Assembly: GCA_003695085.1 (NCBI GenBank)
Contig: RFIV01000274.1
Location: forward strand, 1 to 6,517
DNA length: 6,517 nucleotides
Source: Gammaproteobacteria bacterium
GTDB lineage: Bacteria > Pseudomonadota > Gammaproteobacteria > Pseudomonadales > Oleiphilaceae
Direction: 5' to 3'
Shown here piece after piece: positions 6,486 through 6,517 of this stretch. The first letter of the stretch is position 1; each line of letters begins with the position of its first letter. The notes under the pieces were generated by a model. It saw only the letters and a program-made list of their open reading frames with translations, was not told the origin of the DNA and made no database searches. The position numbers were made by a program, and so were the translations under genes.

Positions 6486-6517
6486 TTTGTTGCTGATCAA
6501 TGTCTCGGGCAAGGACG
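6478..6517 (+). CDS. serB: Phosphoserine phosphatase SerB, N-terminal fragment (cut by window end)
   Basis: Only 13 codons are visible, reading MSNLLLINVSGKD. This matches the first strand of the N-terminal ACT-like domain of gammaproteobacterial SerB, where the family shows LINxxGxDRPGLT. SerB removes phosphate from phosphoserine in the last step of serine synthesis in the cytoplasm. The HAD-type catalytic domain lies beyond the window, so the call rests on this short match. The start codon overlaps the parC end (ATGAGTAA, eight bases), so both are probably on one transcript and translationally coupled. Another ACT-domain protein, such as a GcvR-like regulator, is a less likely alternative. 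Confidence 0.8.
   Translation, partial: MSNLLLINVSGKD

Overview
The window reads as a chromosomal segment of a GC-rich gammaproteobacterium. The evidence is a ParC protein that follows the E. coli family closely through all domains, a SerB start of gammaproteobacterial type directly after it, strong Shine-Dalgarno sites and G/C-rich third codon positions. I cannot name the genus. There is no sign of a phage, insertion sequence, CRISPR array or RNA gene.

Left part (66-3820, + strand): a two-gene unit. The first gene encodes a 1073-residue membrane hybrid histidine kinase: signal peptide, periplasmic 7TMR-DISM sensor domain, seven-helix membrane domain, PAS, HisKA, HATPase_c and two receiver domains. 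This is the RetS/LadS type of architecture with an added PAS domain. The second gene starts inside the kinase stop codon (ATGA) and encodes a 178-residue protein with about four membrane helices that I do not recognise. The coupling suggests that the two work together in the inner membrane. No HPt domain is encoded here, so the relay partner and the output regulator must lie elsewhere.

Middle (3796-4202): a small minus-strand gene for an unrecognised two-helix membrane protein (80 residues from the preferred start). Its 3' end runs 25 bases into the 3' end of the upstream membrane-protein gene. It is followed by a 164-base divergent spacer that carries a perfect TATAAT box for the next gene.

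Right part (4203-6517, + strand): parC, the A subunit of topoisomerase IV, complete at 760 residues with its catalytic tyrosine and with wild-type residues at the classical quinolone-resistance positions. Its last codons overlap the start of serB (phosphoserine phosphatase), of which only 13 codons are inside the window. This is a housekeeping unit unrelated to the signalling operon on the left.

Most of the window is ordinary. The points most worth a second look are the uncharacterised membrane protein coupled to the kinase, an 8-G run in the kinase gene where slippage by one base either way would remove both receivers, and the small convergent membrane-protein gene.
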